Of a stretch of DNA of 64,000 bases, positions 40,013 through 49,120 are shown one piece after another. The translations under genes and the position numbers were made by a program. Source of the stretch: Branchinecta lynchi (lineage: Eukaryota; Arthropoda; Branchiopoda; Anostraca; Branchinectidae); contig JAKZAP010000015.1 of the NCBI GenBank assembly GCA_023053575.1, positions 16,178,142 through 16,242,141 of the forward strand, written 5' to 3'. Positions within the stretch are counted from its first letter, which is position 1; every line of letters starts with the position of its first letter. The notes beneath the pieces are model-generated. The model saw only the letters and a program-made list of their open reading frames with translations, was not told the DNA's origin and ran no database searches.

Positions 40013-43000
40013 TTAATGTTTATAACCTAAAGGTAAAGTGTGTATTTTATCGCTTGTTACTATCCTTTTATCATCCTTAGGATCTAACGCTTTTTTATTC
40101 TGTTCTTCTAGAAACATATTGTGCTTGTATGATCTTAAGTTATACTGGGTTATAGAAAGGTTTTCCGTTTTACCAAACAGTACATCCTTATAGTTTTGAA
40201 TCGTAATTTTATCTTTAACTATATTGGTTTTTATTCCTTTCAGTTTTTTGCTAGCTTTTGAAGGGTCTTGGTTGTCCTTTAAATAAGCATATACTTTTGA
40301 TCGTAATCCAACAAACTCTGTCATAACCTGTCCACCTAATTCATCTTTCATCATTCCTATCACTTTCTTATTTACACTAGGAAACCCATATGGATTATCT
40401 TTCGCATACTCAGATGTATCGAACCTCTCATTCAAATCCTGTTTGATATCTTGATAAAAATCTTCAGTTCTAATATCATATATGAAAGAATCAGTGTCCA
40501 TATAACACAAATCAATTTTATCTCCATATTTAGGCTTCATATAATCATAATGGAATTCATACATCAATAACTTGGATAGTTCCAATACAGCAAAGCCGAT
40601 ATACATTGGTTTGTCTAATTTTATCTTTTCCTTTGACATTCTTGCTACTGAAAAGTTTTCACTAAAAATTATTTCAGATTTAAAGTTGGGTTTCTTTATT
40701 ATTTTTTCTCTTGTTGCATCATCCGTTATTATTTCCATATCTGCTCGCTTCCTTACGTTTTCCATAGTTTTTCCAAAGCAAGCATTATTCATAAGCTTAA
40801 AGAAGTCCTTCTCAAAATCATTTGTACCTTTAGTTCTAAGTGCTGTGTTGTGGTCTATATATCCGTTTAAGTAAGCACTTTCAGTGAATCCTAGTATTCT
40901 GTGTACTCTTTTCAATATCAAACCTTTTTGTAAATAGAATTCTAGATTCCTGTGGTGAACTACATAGTTGGTTTTATCTACTACTGTGGTACATAGCTTA
41001 CCGTTAAAGTGTTCGGGTGCTAATGGTAAATCCTTGTGTAATTCATGTAGTTCTTTTGGATATTCTAAATCTACTTCATATATAGCACCTACATTCTGTA
41101 ATTTCATTATCGAATTGATATGAGTTTTTAGATGGTTGTAATACTCGAATGATTCGTATTCATTCCTTTCTTTCAAATCATCCGGTATGGAAATGAATTG
41201 GAAATCACTCGCTGGTAAATTCTGCGACATCGCCCACCCATATAAATTATTAGCGTCTAAATACATTAAGTAATTAGATGGTTTATGCTTATTATAATCA
41301 CTTGTATATTTATTATTTGCTTTTGCGTATCTTTTTATACATTGGGATACACCACCTCTTATTCCTTTTTCTATAAAGGTATACATGTCTTCCTTTGAGA
41401 ATAACGGCAAGTCTACTTTTGAATGCTTTAAGAAAGCATCCCATGTTAATCCAGGAGCTGAGAAGTAATGAAGTGGATCCAAATCATAATTCCGTATACA
41501 AACGTTCCTGAAATTCTCCACAACATCTGATAGAATTAACACATCACTTTTTAGGTACAACTTGGTATAATCAAGTAATGTTTCACAGTTAAATTGTTTC
41601 CATATAGATACCGCTCTTTTATAATCACTTTTGTCAATACCTTTCCCTGTCAACCTAGAATAAAAGCTTTCTATGGATGGTAAGTTTGTACAATTCATTT
41701 TATCGAAACTGTCTACGAATTCATACGGATATACCCCTTTTTTAATTATTTCTTTGAATTCTTCATCGTTATTGAAACTATTCGATGTGTACTTGAAATT
41801 CTCTCTTAGATGATTACAAGGTACTTTGCAATCACATTTTGCTAAATTTGCTGATAGTTTGTCTAAAGATGAAGCCATAAATCTAATCGAATCTATAAAC
41901 CGGATCTCATATTTTATTTCCGTATCCGTCTTTCTTATACTTACTGATTTCGAGAATGATATGAAACTTTCTGCACTTTCAAAAATTCCGTTATCAGGTA
42001 TCAATTCTCTAACAAACAGATGGGAATCATATTTAGATAAATTATGCATTACTACCGGGATATGCCTAGGAATCCTGTATTTCATATTACATTCAGCATG
42101 AGCAAATCCCCTATCTTCTCCTGTCATGTGGTCGTGATCAAAGTGAGGATTTTCAGTAATTTCAGTTGTACAGATGTGACAAGTCTTATTCATTAGATTT
42201 TTCCATTTTTCGGTAATTTCTGCATTGGTATAAGTATGGTTTCTTTGTCTGCTTTCATATTTGTTTGCAATTTCTGTGGATACTTTTGTAATGGTTTTAA
42301 CAAAATGTTTTGCAGCGTCTTCACCGAAATAATCGTAGTATTTGTTCTGGTTTGTATCAAAGGAACAGCATACCTGAAATCCGTAAGCAAATGGCTTCTG
42401 TTTGGCCACTTTTATTGTTTTCTTCCCGTTTACCTGATTGTATTCTTCGTTATAAGACTCAAAGTCTGCTATTATGCAATAAGGTACTTTCATTTGTTTT
42501 GCAATATTTTTATATTGTATACTTGAACCTTCAGGAGGCATTATTATATCAGGATCTTCGCAATTATTTTTACTTTCATGTTTTTCAAAGCATTCTTCCT
42601 TCTTAAAATGCCTTCCGCAATAAGTGCAGAGGTATGTCTTTGTTTTCTTTTTAGATATTTGAGGACCAACTAATCTGCTCAGATCCTTTACCAGTACATA
42701 ATGATTATCGAAATACAATAAATGAACGATATGTTTTGCAGTTTTCCCATTAATTGTACTTTTTAGTATATGACTTCTGATAATTTTCTCTTTTTCAATT
42801 TGAAATAAACAAATCTTAATGTTGTATCTATTTTCAAATTTGTGTATATCTTTAGTATCCATTGGGAAGTTGGTAACCCCTTCGAAATCAAATTCGTTTT
42901 CATATTGTTTATAATTTGATAGTCTATCAACATGATCCTTAGCTGGATGTAGATTTGCTAAGATAGACCAAAGGAAACATTTCTGGTCGTTATTTTTTAT

Positions 43001-44077
43001 ATTTATACACGCTTTTTTATTTTTTACGAAATCTGGTAGTATTTTAAACGTTCCTCCCATGTAAGATTCTATTCGCGTCATCCTATAATCAATTCCTTCA
43101 TACCGACTAAATTGTAGCCCAGATCGAGGGGTATTACTTAAAGAACTAAGTCTCTTGTTATTATCATCCAAATGATTATGAGTAAGAATGCTATTTTTAT
43201 TTAAAATCCAAGAAGTACTGTTGTAATACACTACTACTTCTTCATCATTCTCCTGTCGATGGAAAATAGCACGAGTTACAAACTGAACTCTATATTGATT
43301 TATTTCGTTCATTCGCCGCTGTATATCTGCGAAAGTAAAAGCAATAAGAGTATGCTCGTCAACTCCATTACCTTGAACTGAAACGTTTATAGTGAATATA
43401 TTCTCACTTTCGCTAAAAATAGTAGGCTGCTGTTCTTCTTCCTTTCTAAATAAATGATCAGGAATCAATTTTTCTTCTTTGATTTTTTTCTTATTTATAA
43501 AGAGAGTGGATAAATCGACTACTTTCTGTCTACTGTTATCACGTCTTTCTGTTTGATCTCTTATGATATCTCTATTTTTCTGTACGGAATCTTTATGTTT
43601 GGTAATAATATTATTATAGTATTCTTCAACTCTTTTTAGTACTTCTTCTCGGTTTCCGCGAGTTGATAGGTTCTTGTTTTTCAGAAATTTCTTTAATTCG
43701 CTTGTCTCTTTTTCTTTGTTATCATTGTATTCTTGTTTTAGTTTTGTAATGGTGATATTATTTTCTTTTATCTCATCTTCCAGAATGGTTCGTAATCTCG
43801 GTTCTGGTTTGTAGTCGGATGGTCTGTTCTTATTATGAGTTCTTTCGTTTCTGCGTTCAATTTTAATTTTATCTTCAGCTATCAAAATATACTTATTAAG
43901 ATGGTTTATTATATTATTTGTTATTTCATGTTTCTTAGCTCCATTTGTTTTGATTTTATTAATTTTCGCATAAGTCCGCAGTTCATTATATGTGTATAGC
44001 GGTAATCTTTGTATAACCGATTTGTTGTTCGATATAACCTTTTTACAAAGCTGAATAACCTCTGCAGTATTCATCAT
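40013..44077 (-). CDS. polB: Protein-primed DNA polymerase B
   Basis: This 1354-residue enzyme replicates the element. Exonuclease motifs are DFE (near 538), NLSKYD (near 678) and YLKSD (near 841). Polymerase motifs are DANNLYGWAM (near 940), KLMNNACFGKT (near 1093) and YMDTDS (near 1191). Inserted after ExoI is an endonuclease VII-like zinc/HNH segment (CHIC...HFDHDHMTG...C, about 632-665). The N-terminus has two SAP-like helices (about 28-62 and 125-155). A CFLWSILA...HYVLVKDLS region (about 370-475) resembles an OTU-like protease fold. A C2H-type finger (about 484-507) follows. The start is TAAATG. Confidence 0.93.
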   Translation of the reverse strand: MMNTAEVIQLCKKVISNNKSVIQRLPLYTYNELRTYAKINKIKTNGAKKHEITNNIINHLNKYILIAEDKIKIERRNERTHNKNRPSDYKPEPRLRTILEDEIKENNITITKLKQEYNDNKEKETSELKKFLKNKNLSTRGNREEVLKRVEEYYNNIITKHKDSVQKNRDIIRDQTERRDNSRQKVVDLSTLFINKKKIKEEKLIPDHLFRKEEEQQPTIFSESENIFTINVSVQGNGVDEHTLIAFTFADIQRRMNEINQYRVQFVTRAIFHRQENDEEVVVYYNSTSWILNKNSILTHNHLDDNNKRLSSLSNTPRSGLQFSRYEGIDYRMTRIESYMGGTFKILPDFVKNKKACINIKNNDQKCFLWSILANLHPAKDHVDRLSNYKQYENEFDFEGVTNFPMDTKDIHKFENRYNIKICLFQIEKEKIIRSHILKSTINGKTAKHIVHLLYFDNHYVLVKDLSRLVGPQISKKKTKTYLCTYCGRHFKKEECFEKHESKNNCEDPDIIMPPEGSSIQYKNIAKQMKVPYCIIADFESYNEEYNQVNGKKTIKVAKQKPFAYGFQVCCSFDTNQNKYYDYFGEDAAKHFVKTITKVSTEIANKYESRQRNHTYTNAEITEKWKNLMNKTCHICTTEITENPHFDHDHMTGEDRGFAHAECNMKYRIPRHIPVVMHNLSKYDSHLFVRELIPDNGIFESAESFISFSKSVSIRKTDTEIKYEIRFIDSIRFMASSLDKLSANLAKCDCKVPCNHLRENFKYTSNSFNNDEEFKEIIKKGVYPYEFVDSFDKMNCTNLPSIESFYSRLTGKGIDKSDYKRAVSIWKQFNCETLLDYTKLYLKSDVLILSDVVENFRNVCIRNYDLDPLHYFSAPGLTWDAFLKHSKVDLPLFSKEDMYTFIEKGIRGGVSQCIKRYAKANNKYTSDYNKHKPSNYLMYLDANNLYGWAMSQNLPASDFQFISIPDDLKERNEYESFEYYNHLKTHINSIMKLQNVGAIYEVDLEYPKELHELHKDLPLAPEHFNGKLCTTVVDKTNYVVHHRNLEFYLQKGLILKRVHRILGFTESAYLNGYIDHNTALRTKGTNDFEKDFFKLMNNACFGKTMENVRKRADMEIITDDATREKIIKKPNFKSEIIFSENFSVARMSKEKIKLDKPMYIGFAVLELSKLLMYEFHYDYMKPKYGDKIDLCYMDTDSFIYDIRTEDFYQDIKQDLNERFDTSEYAKDNPYGFPSVNKKVIGMMKDELGGQVMTEFVGLRSKVYAYLKDNQDPSKASKKLKGIKTNIVKDKITIQNYKDVLFGKTENLSITQYNLRSYKHNMFLEEQNKKALDPKDDKRIVTSDKIHTLPLGYKH

Positions 44078-44377
44078 TTAATAGGGGAATATTTTTATTA
44101 ATAAATTTCTCAGTCTGCGTTTTCTCAGCCGTAAAGAAAAGCACTGGTTTTCCAAATCCTTTACTATGTATTTTCCGACGCCCTTATGGGTTTCGCACAT
44201 GCTTTACTACTAGTCACGGGTTTCCTTTATTCTTTACTACTCTTGACGAAATCGGCATTTGATTACTACTCTTAACGAAAATCCGCTTTTGGTTACTACT
44301 CTTGACGAAATCGGCATTTGGTTACTACTCTTTATTTTGTTAGAAATATTTTTCGAAACAATTTTATTATATTATAA
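44078..44377. promoter_or_regulatory. Divergent promoter region with three direct repeats
   Basis: It separates the polymerase gene (-) from the 44378 gene (+). From 44235 to 44340, three units of about 36 bp recur, each with GAAATCGGCATTTG or a variant, then GTTACTACTCTT. Both flanking genes begin at TAAATG. The repeats could bind regulators. Confidence 0.55.
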
Positions 44378-44797
44378 ATGGAAGAATTAGAAAAGAAAAT
44401 GTATGTTTACCGTCGCAGTTACAAGTACTACAATCGTATAAGTAATAGCTTACTTGTATCCAAATTCCTCTTTTCAGCAGCAGGAATGTCTGCGTTTCTA
44501 GTGCTACCGCTAGCTTCTTTAAGTTTGGGTGCTGTTATCATCGAAATAATTGAAAAGCAATTAAGCATTGCTGATAGAAAAGCAGAATTTAGGACTATTT
44601 ATGATTTTTATACTGAGTTGTTGTCAATGCTAAAATGCGGACAGTTAACAATTGAGGAGGTAATTCAGAGAGAAACAGAGATGCGTAAAACCTTTCGATT
44701 TTTTCCTCGCGAAAAATACATGAAACAAGTCCGTCTGAATGGTTATAAATATTGCAAGAATACATCAATAGTTCAGAAGAATGTTCCACCAGTGTGA
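44378..44797 (+). CDS. Small membrane protein, possibly SLATT-like
   Basis: These 139 residues include an N-terminal basic helix (YVYRRSYKYYNRIS). A hydrophobic stretch at about 24-55 is long enough for one membrane segment or two short ones with SLASLSLG in between. A helix EFRTIYDFYTELLSML and a basic tail follow. The layout recalls two-membrane-segment SLATT domains, but the match is only by eye. It is one of only two genes on the + strand, beginning at TAAATG. It converges on the 44889 gene. Confidence 0.65.
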   Translation: MEELEKKMYVYRRSYKYYNRISNSLLVSKFLFSAAGMSAFLVLPLASLSLGAVIIEIIEKQLSIADRKAEFRTIYDFYTELLSMLKCGQLTIEEVIQRETEMRKTFRFFPREKYMKQVRLNGYKYCKNTSIVQKNVPPV

Positions 44798-44888
44798 CTC
44801 TTCACACATAACCACCACCTAGCAACAAAATCTAGCTTATAACTCAATCAATGAAACACCAATTTATTGAGAAAACTTAATTCAACAT

Positions 44889-45605
44889 TTATAGACTCAG
44901 ATTATCAAAATCAATCAACACTTCATCGGATAAGAAAACTTGCGCAGGATGCTCCTTGAGTAATGAAGACAATATCTCATCCTCTTGGATCGCTTTGCGA
45001 ATAGCTTTTTCATTTTCGACGATGCAATAGTACCCTTTCCCACAGAAAGCTATTCCAGGATATTCGCGGACTAATCCATACAACTGAAGATATCTTCTTA
45101 TTGTTGATTTGCTTTCTCCATATTTCTTAAATCGTTCTTCAAGAAAACACTTGTGCAGATTCTCAGGGTTGTCATTGAACAGTTTTTGCATGTACGCATA
45201 CACTTCACCTTTTTTCGCTTTTAGTAACACTGATAAATAATCCAAATACACCTCCACTTTATTTAAATCAATAATTAAACGTTCTGCTTGTTCCAAACTG
45301 ACTCCACATATTTTGCTGCTCAGCACCTTCTTGATGCTTACGTCCACTTTGAAGTTTCCAAACCTTCGCGAAGCATGTAAATTCGCTTTAATATCGGCTA
45401 AAAACTGCACGCTCTTCTCTTTTTTCTTGTCAACAGAGGAACACGCTGTCGTACGGTCTTCACCTTCGACTTCATCTGAGGCTGTGACTACCTTACTCCA
45501 CAGCGAAAGGAATGTTTCTTGCTCCGATTTCTCCAGTTTGAACAACCCATTCATATACTTTTTCGGAATGGTTGCTGTTTTCTTCTGAATACCTTCGCTG
45601 TTCAT
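44889..45605 (-). CDS. Orphan protein behind a heat-shock-type promoter
   Basis: I do not recognise this 238-residue protein. It is soluble and mostly helical. It has a Ser/Lys-rich part (about 40-70), a LYGLVREYPGIAFCGKGYYC segment near 174-193 and an acidic C-terminus. Unlike the other genes its ATG is not in TAAATG. The ATG directly follows TTTTATTTTCAG, a good splice acceptor, and a GTAAGT donor lies at 45943-45948, so a 343-bp 5'-UTR intron (45606-45948) is likely. A TATA box and heat-shock elements lie beyond. It could be an early or regulatory gene. Confidence 0.72.
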   Translation of the reverse strand: MNSEGIQKKTATIPKKYMNGLFKLEKSEQETFLSLWSKVVTASDEVEGEDRTTACSSVDKKKEKSVQFLADIKANLHASRRFGNFKVDVSIKKVLSSKICGVSLEQAERLIIDLNKVEVYLDYLSVLLKAKKGEVYAYMQKLFNDNPENLHKCFLEERFKKYGESKSTIRRYLQLYGLVREYPGIAFCGKGYYCIVENEKAIRKAIQEDEILSSLLKEHPAQVFLSDEVLIDFDNLSL

Positions 45606-45948
45606 CTGAAAATAAAAATCTTTTAACGACCTTGATGATTCCTTTACAGAATTTTTGAAGACCTTGATTCCTACTTCATCTCGTGTGACACGCTTCGCAA
45701 CATTATCTGACCCAGATAATTCCTTTACAGAATTTCCTACGTCATCTCGTGTGATGCGCTTCGCAACATTATCTAACCCATTAAAAATTCTTTACAGAAT
45801 TTCCTACGTCATCTCGTGTGATGCGCTTCGTCATCTGATAACTCGTTTGGTATATTTGATATTTGCGTAATTTTTTGTTTCAGATGCAGCTATTCCTATC
45901 TTGCTAGATATCCTTGTTTTTATCGCTAGAAAACTAAAAAATACTTAC
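45606..45948 (-). other. Probable 5'-UTR intron of the orphan gene
   Basis: On the - strand it starts GTAAGT and ends TTTTATTTTCAG directly before the ATG at 45605. No ATG occurs between the TATA box and the donor, which suits a non-coding first exon. It contains three direct repeats of about 65 bp (45645-45840), each with TTTACAGAATTTCC and CATCTCGTGTGA(T/C)GCGCTTCG. Confidence 0.55.
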
Positions 45949-46028
45949 ATTGGAAATTTTTTCTTTCTTCAACACCTTCTTAATCTCAACTTGTTTACAA
46001 ATGTCTCCTTAACCAGATGCGCGACACT

Positions 46029-46037
46029 ATATATATA
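46029..46037 (-). promoter_or_regulatory. TATA box
   Basis: TATATATAT lies immediately downstream (on the - strand) of the first heat-shock element. Transcription to the left would begin near 46000, and the first splice donor follows about 55 bp later. Confidence 0.5.
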
Positions 46038-46051
46038 TTCGCGAATCTTCT
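46037..46051. promoter_or_regulatory. Heat-shock element 1, three perfect units
   Basis: ATTCGCGAATCTTCT is nTTCn-nGAAn-nTTCn with exact 5-bp spacing, the binding pattern of trimeric heat-shock factor. Confidence 0.65.
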
Positions 46052-46092
46052 CCGCCGAGTCTTGTTATCTGCTGGAGGTGACGCATCTAAAT

Positions 46093-46112
46093 ATTCGAGA
46101 ATATTCGAGAAT
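46093..46112. promoter_or_regulatory. Heat-shock element 2, four perfect units
   Basis: TTCGAGAATATTCGAGAA (46094-46111) is four alternating TTC/GAA units at exact 5-bp spacing, with one weaker unit on each side (AAA, TTT). It is also about 95 bp upstream of the + strand gene at 46207. Confidence 0.7.
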
Positions 46113-46172
46113 ATTTAGTGTGACGCATCTCTCACACCACAGGTGTTACGATCTGCCGGTAATTAGGAGCTT

Positions 46173-46759
46173 TGGATTTTTATTTAATAAAATCATCCCC
46201 TAATAAATGGAGTCCACAAAGGAAGTCTTGAATACAATCAGAATGAATAAATACAATGAGACAATCAGGAAAGAAGAACTAGTTCTAGGATTGAAATATA
46301 CTATTGTTAAAATGAGAATTGCTAAGACAAAATATGGTGATAAGTTGGTTGTAGTTATTAATCATAATGACAAACCCTGTGATTTGTTTATAACGCAGAA
46401 ATATAATGCCATTGCTAACGAATTACTTTTAAAGAAAAATCTGGTTTTGCAGCCTATTGTACGCGAAAACAAGAACAAAGAAACATATGTGGATTTAGAA
46501 CTGTTTACTCAGTAATATTTGAATAAAAAATGAAAAATGTAAAAAAAAAAGAAGTAGTGTACATTGTAGTATTTTATATGTAGTAAAGGGTAATATTTCT
46601 CATTTCTTGTATCCTTTATTTTGGAAGTAAGAAAATAAAAATGTTCTTAAAAAGGGGGGTAATTTGGTAAAAAGGATGTTAAAATTTAAGAAATTGATGT
46701 TAAAATGGGGTTTTGAAATTGGGGGAAGGGTGGGCCAGAACCCCCTTTATATAACTACT
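46173..46759. repeat. Polinton right terminal inverted repeat
   Basis: It is the complement of 32331-32918 with a one-base shorter A run. It ends ...CTTTATATAACTACT at 46759, followed by the duplication CGTATT. Confidence 0.93.
46207..46515 (+). CDS. Small terminal-repeat-encoded protein, right copy
   Basis: It encodes the same 102 residues as 32576-32884. The right copy differs in context: the sequence just outside the repeat on this side contains the heat-shock elements, whereas the left copy is preceded by the end of the capsid gene. The two copies may therefore be expressed differently. TAAATG precedes the start. Confidence 0.8.
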   Translation: MESTKEVLNTIRMNKYNETIRKEELVLGLKYTIVKMRIAKTKYGDKLVVVINHNDKPCDLFITQKYNAIANELLLKKNLVLQPIVRENKNKETYVDLELFTQ

Positions 46760-46765
46760 CGTATT

Positions 46766-47137
46766 CTTGCCGTTCCCCGAGGACTCCTCGTGGAATGGAA
46801 AGGAACGTCGAGAACAGAAAACAGTGAGGACATGGGGAATGCTTCCAAAACGGATTTTGTTTGAAAAAATATATGCAGTTGATGAAATTAGTCTGGAACC
46901 ACTTTATTTTTGGTTTTGTTTACTCTGATTGTTTTTATTTTACATTGCACCAACATCAGCAAAAATTGATTCCCCTCCAAATCTGAAAGGGAGTCCTTTT
47001 TGATGATGGTGATGATAATCGGAGCATTCCCCGTCCGTAGGGACTCGCGAGAATACTGGGAATGAGTCCCCGGGACAAACAAAAACGCAGGGACTACTTA
47101 AGTCGAGTCCTCGGGGAACGGCGATAATACGCCTTAA
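46766..47137. mobile_element. Body of the MITE interrupted by the Polinton
   Basis: After CGTATT the sequence continues CTTGCCGTTCCCCGAGGACT. The far end, at 47101-47134, is its inverted partner, ending AATACGCCT followed by TAA (47135-47137). Together with 32319-32330 this gives a MITE of about 378 bp with about 32-bp TIRs and a TAA duplication, as in PIF/Harbinger elements. Confidence 0.75.
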
Positions 47138-48389
47138 GAGGGAGGAGTTAATTTTCTTATCACTGCGGAGGAAAGAAAATAATAAAACAATAATAAGGTT
47201 GTTTATTCTGTATTTTGTTTTTCTTTATGTTAATTGTAGATGTAGTAGGCTTTGTTTTTAGGCTTCGCCAACTGTTTATATTTATGTAAGTATATGTGAG
47301 TTTGACGGATGTTTTGTTGCTTCAGGTTTTGTACATCACTCCTCAGTTTTGAAGGATTCAAATAAGTAAATAATTATAATGATCTAACTGGAAATAACTC
47401 GGTGGAATGTGTCCATGTCTCAATAAAGACTTGAAGCTGAAACAGGCGTTTTAGTTGTCAGAAATAGCCTATTAGTTGAGACTCGCCGAGGCGCCGTTCT
47501 GTCTATTCTTTGGGCGGTTATTTCAATTGCCTAAAAATAAAATATTGAGATAAAATCTCAATAAATAAATTTTCAGGCTTTAGTCCTTACCATCCTGGGC
47601 AAAAAGGATCCTCAGTTTTATGTCTACAAGCCTGCGAAAGTACGGTAGTTAATTTTATTGTTTTGACATTATTTTGCTACTAAATGTGAATTTCCCGCCA
47701 GAGTCCAGCCACAAAATCGATAATCGACTCGGCAGTTCTTGGTCGAATTCGAGCCACAAGAATCTTGTTGCTCGCGGAAAGCCACTTGTGGGCCGCACAA
47801 AAAACCGCGGAAACGCTCTTTTGAGCCACAATCGACCCAGAAACTGTTTGTGGGAGCACGGAAAAATGCCTGCCCTACATTGTTCTGCTGTTCCTTCCAC
47901 CGCTCAAAGCGCTTGCTCGTTTGTTGCCCGGCTGTGGTCGCCAGGAACATAATTCTCATTTTCAACCCATGCTTAGAGAAATTGACTGCTGATTGAATTA
48001 AAGTGTAAATATAAGATTTAAGTAATTGTAAATATATTTTTGATTTTGATTTAGTTTACTTATTTATAATTGTCAATATTTTTGCCTAATCTCAGTTGTG
48101 CGTGTTGTGAGATTTGTACCATTGTCCTCTTTGTGACGCGTCCAAAGTATCTTATGAATATTATGATATTGGCAAGAAATAAATTTAATTGAAATTGAAT
48201 TGAACTTAATTCTCATTTTCAACAAAAAGAGTGTCTTCGGATATGACTTGGAGCTGGTTTTCAAAAGATATTTGCAGAATGGTCTTGTCCGTACCAGGTG
48301 ATGTACCCAGCACCCCAGCCATCTTGTGGTGGGGTCTTGAAATTGAGTCGTTGGTTGATCTGATCAGTGTTGCCAGATCCCAAAACGTA
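47138..48389. other. KDM7 intron 3, right of the Polinton
   Basis: No gene is seen. Overlapping ORFs at 47655-47996 on both strands have no known domain. Near 48165-48205, an AATTGAAATTGAATTGAA tail suggests the 3' end of a non-LTR element. Confidence 0.35.
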
Positions 48390-49120
48390 AGTGGAGGGAT
48401 ACCTATGACATCGCAGAAGTTGTCCGTCTGTCTGTCCGTCTGTCTGCACGATAACTCTCAAAGGGATTGAGATATTTTGGTGAAACTGGGTAGGAGGATC
48501 CTTTGGGTCAAATTACAGGTCAAGTTCGAAGATGGGCTCTATAGCCCTATATTTGAGGGTGGGAGAGGGTTTCAAATTAAGGGGTGCAAAAAATATAACT
48601 ATTGTGATAGTTGATTTATGGGTAAGGAGACATGCTGATTTCAAATATGAAATTTATTTTCTCGCCGGACAAATATTTTACCCGGAATTCGGCGAAAATC
48701 GGAACATTTGTGAAAAGTAAAAGTTTAATATGAAGTTGATTAGATATGAAATTTATTTTCTCGCCGGACAACTAGTTCGGCCGGAATCCGGCCAAAACCG
48801 GAGAATTTGTTAAAAGTAAAAGTTTTATTTAAATTTAATAAGATGTTCGATTTGTGGGTAAGAAGACACGCTGAATTTGCATGTGACAATCATTTTCTCC
48901 CCGGATGTATAGATCGCTCGGAATCTGGCTAAAACCGGAAAATTTGTTAAAAGTAAAAGTTTAATCTGAAGTTGATTAGAGGTTGGATGTAGGAGACCTG
49001 CTGAATCAGTTTTTGAGCTTTAGTTTTTTGCCAGACAAGTAGTTTGTCCGGAATCCGGCCGAAACCGGAGATGGGCAGAAGGAAGGAAGTAAGGAGATAC
49101 GACGTAGAGTATAGGGAAAA
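48390..49120. repeat. Tandem repeats of about 120 bp
   Basis: After a GTCCGTCTGTCTGTCC start and a GGTGAAACTGGGTAGGAGG motif, about four units recur. Each has TTTTCTCGCCGGACAA, CGGAAT(C/T)CGGC(C/G)AAA(A)CCGGA and GTTAAAAGTAAAAGTTT. The family is related in style to the G-rich arrays. Confidence 0.6.

Larger units (their letters stand above)
32331..46759. mobile_element. Polinton/Maverick, complete, 14,429 bp
   Basis: Polintons are self-synthesising DNA transposons that encode a virus-like set of proteins. The ends read AGTAGTTATATAAAG and its complement, with an inverted repeat of 588 and 587 bp. CGTATT flanks both sides as a 6-bp target duplication. All hallmark genes are present and open: protein-primed DNA polymerase B, DDE integrase, A32/FtsK-like ATPase, adenain-like protease, and major and minor capsid candidates. 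The two inverted repeats encode identical proteins, and I found only a one-base A-run difference between them. This points to recent insertion or ongoing correction. It lies in KDM7 intron 3, with most genes antisense to the host gene. Confidence 0.95.

Noticed and set aside
47655..47996. Four mutually overlapping ORFs of 80-98 codons
   Set aside because: No domain, opposite strands, no start context; probably chance in a GC-richer patch.
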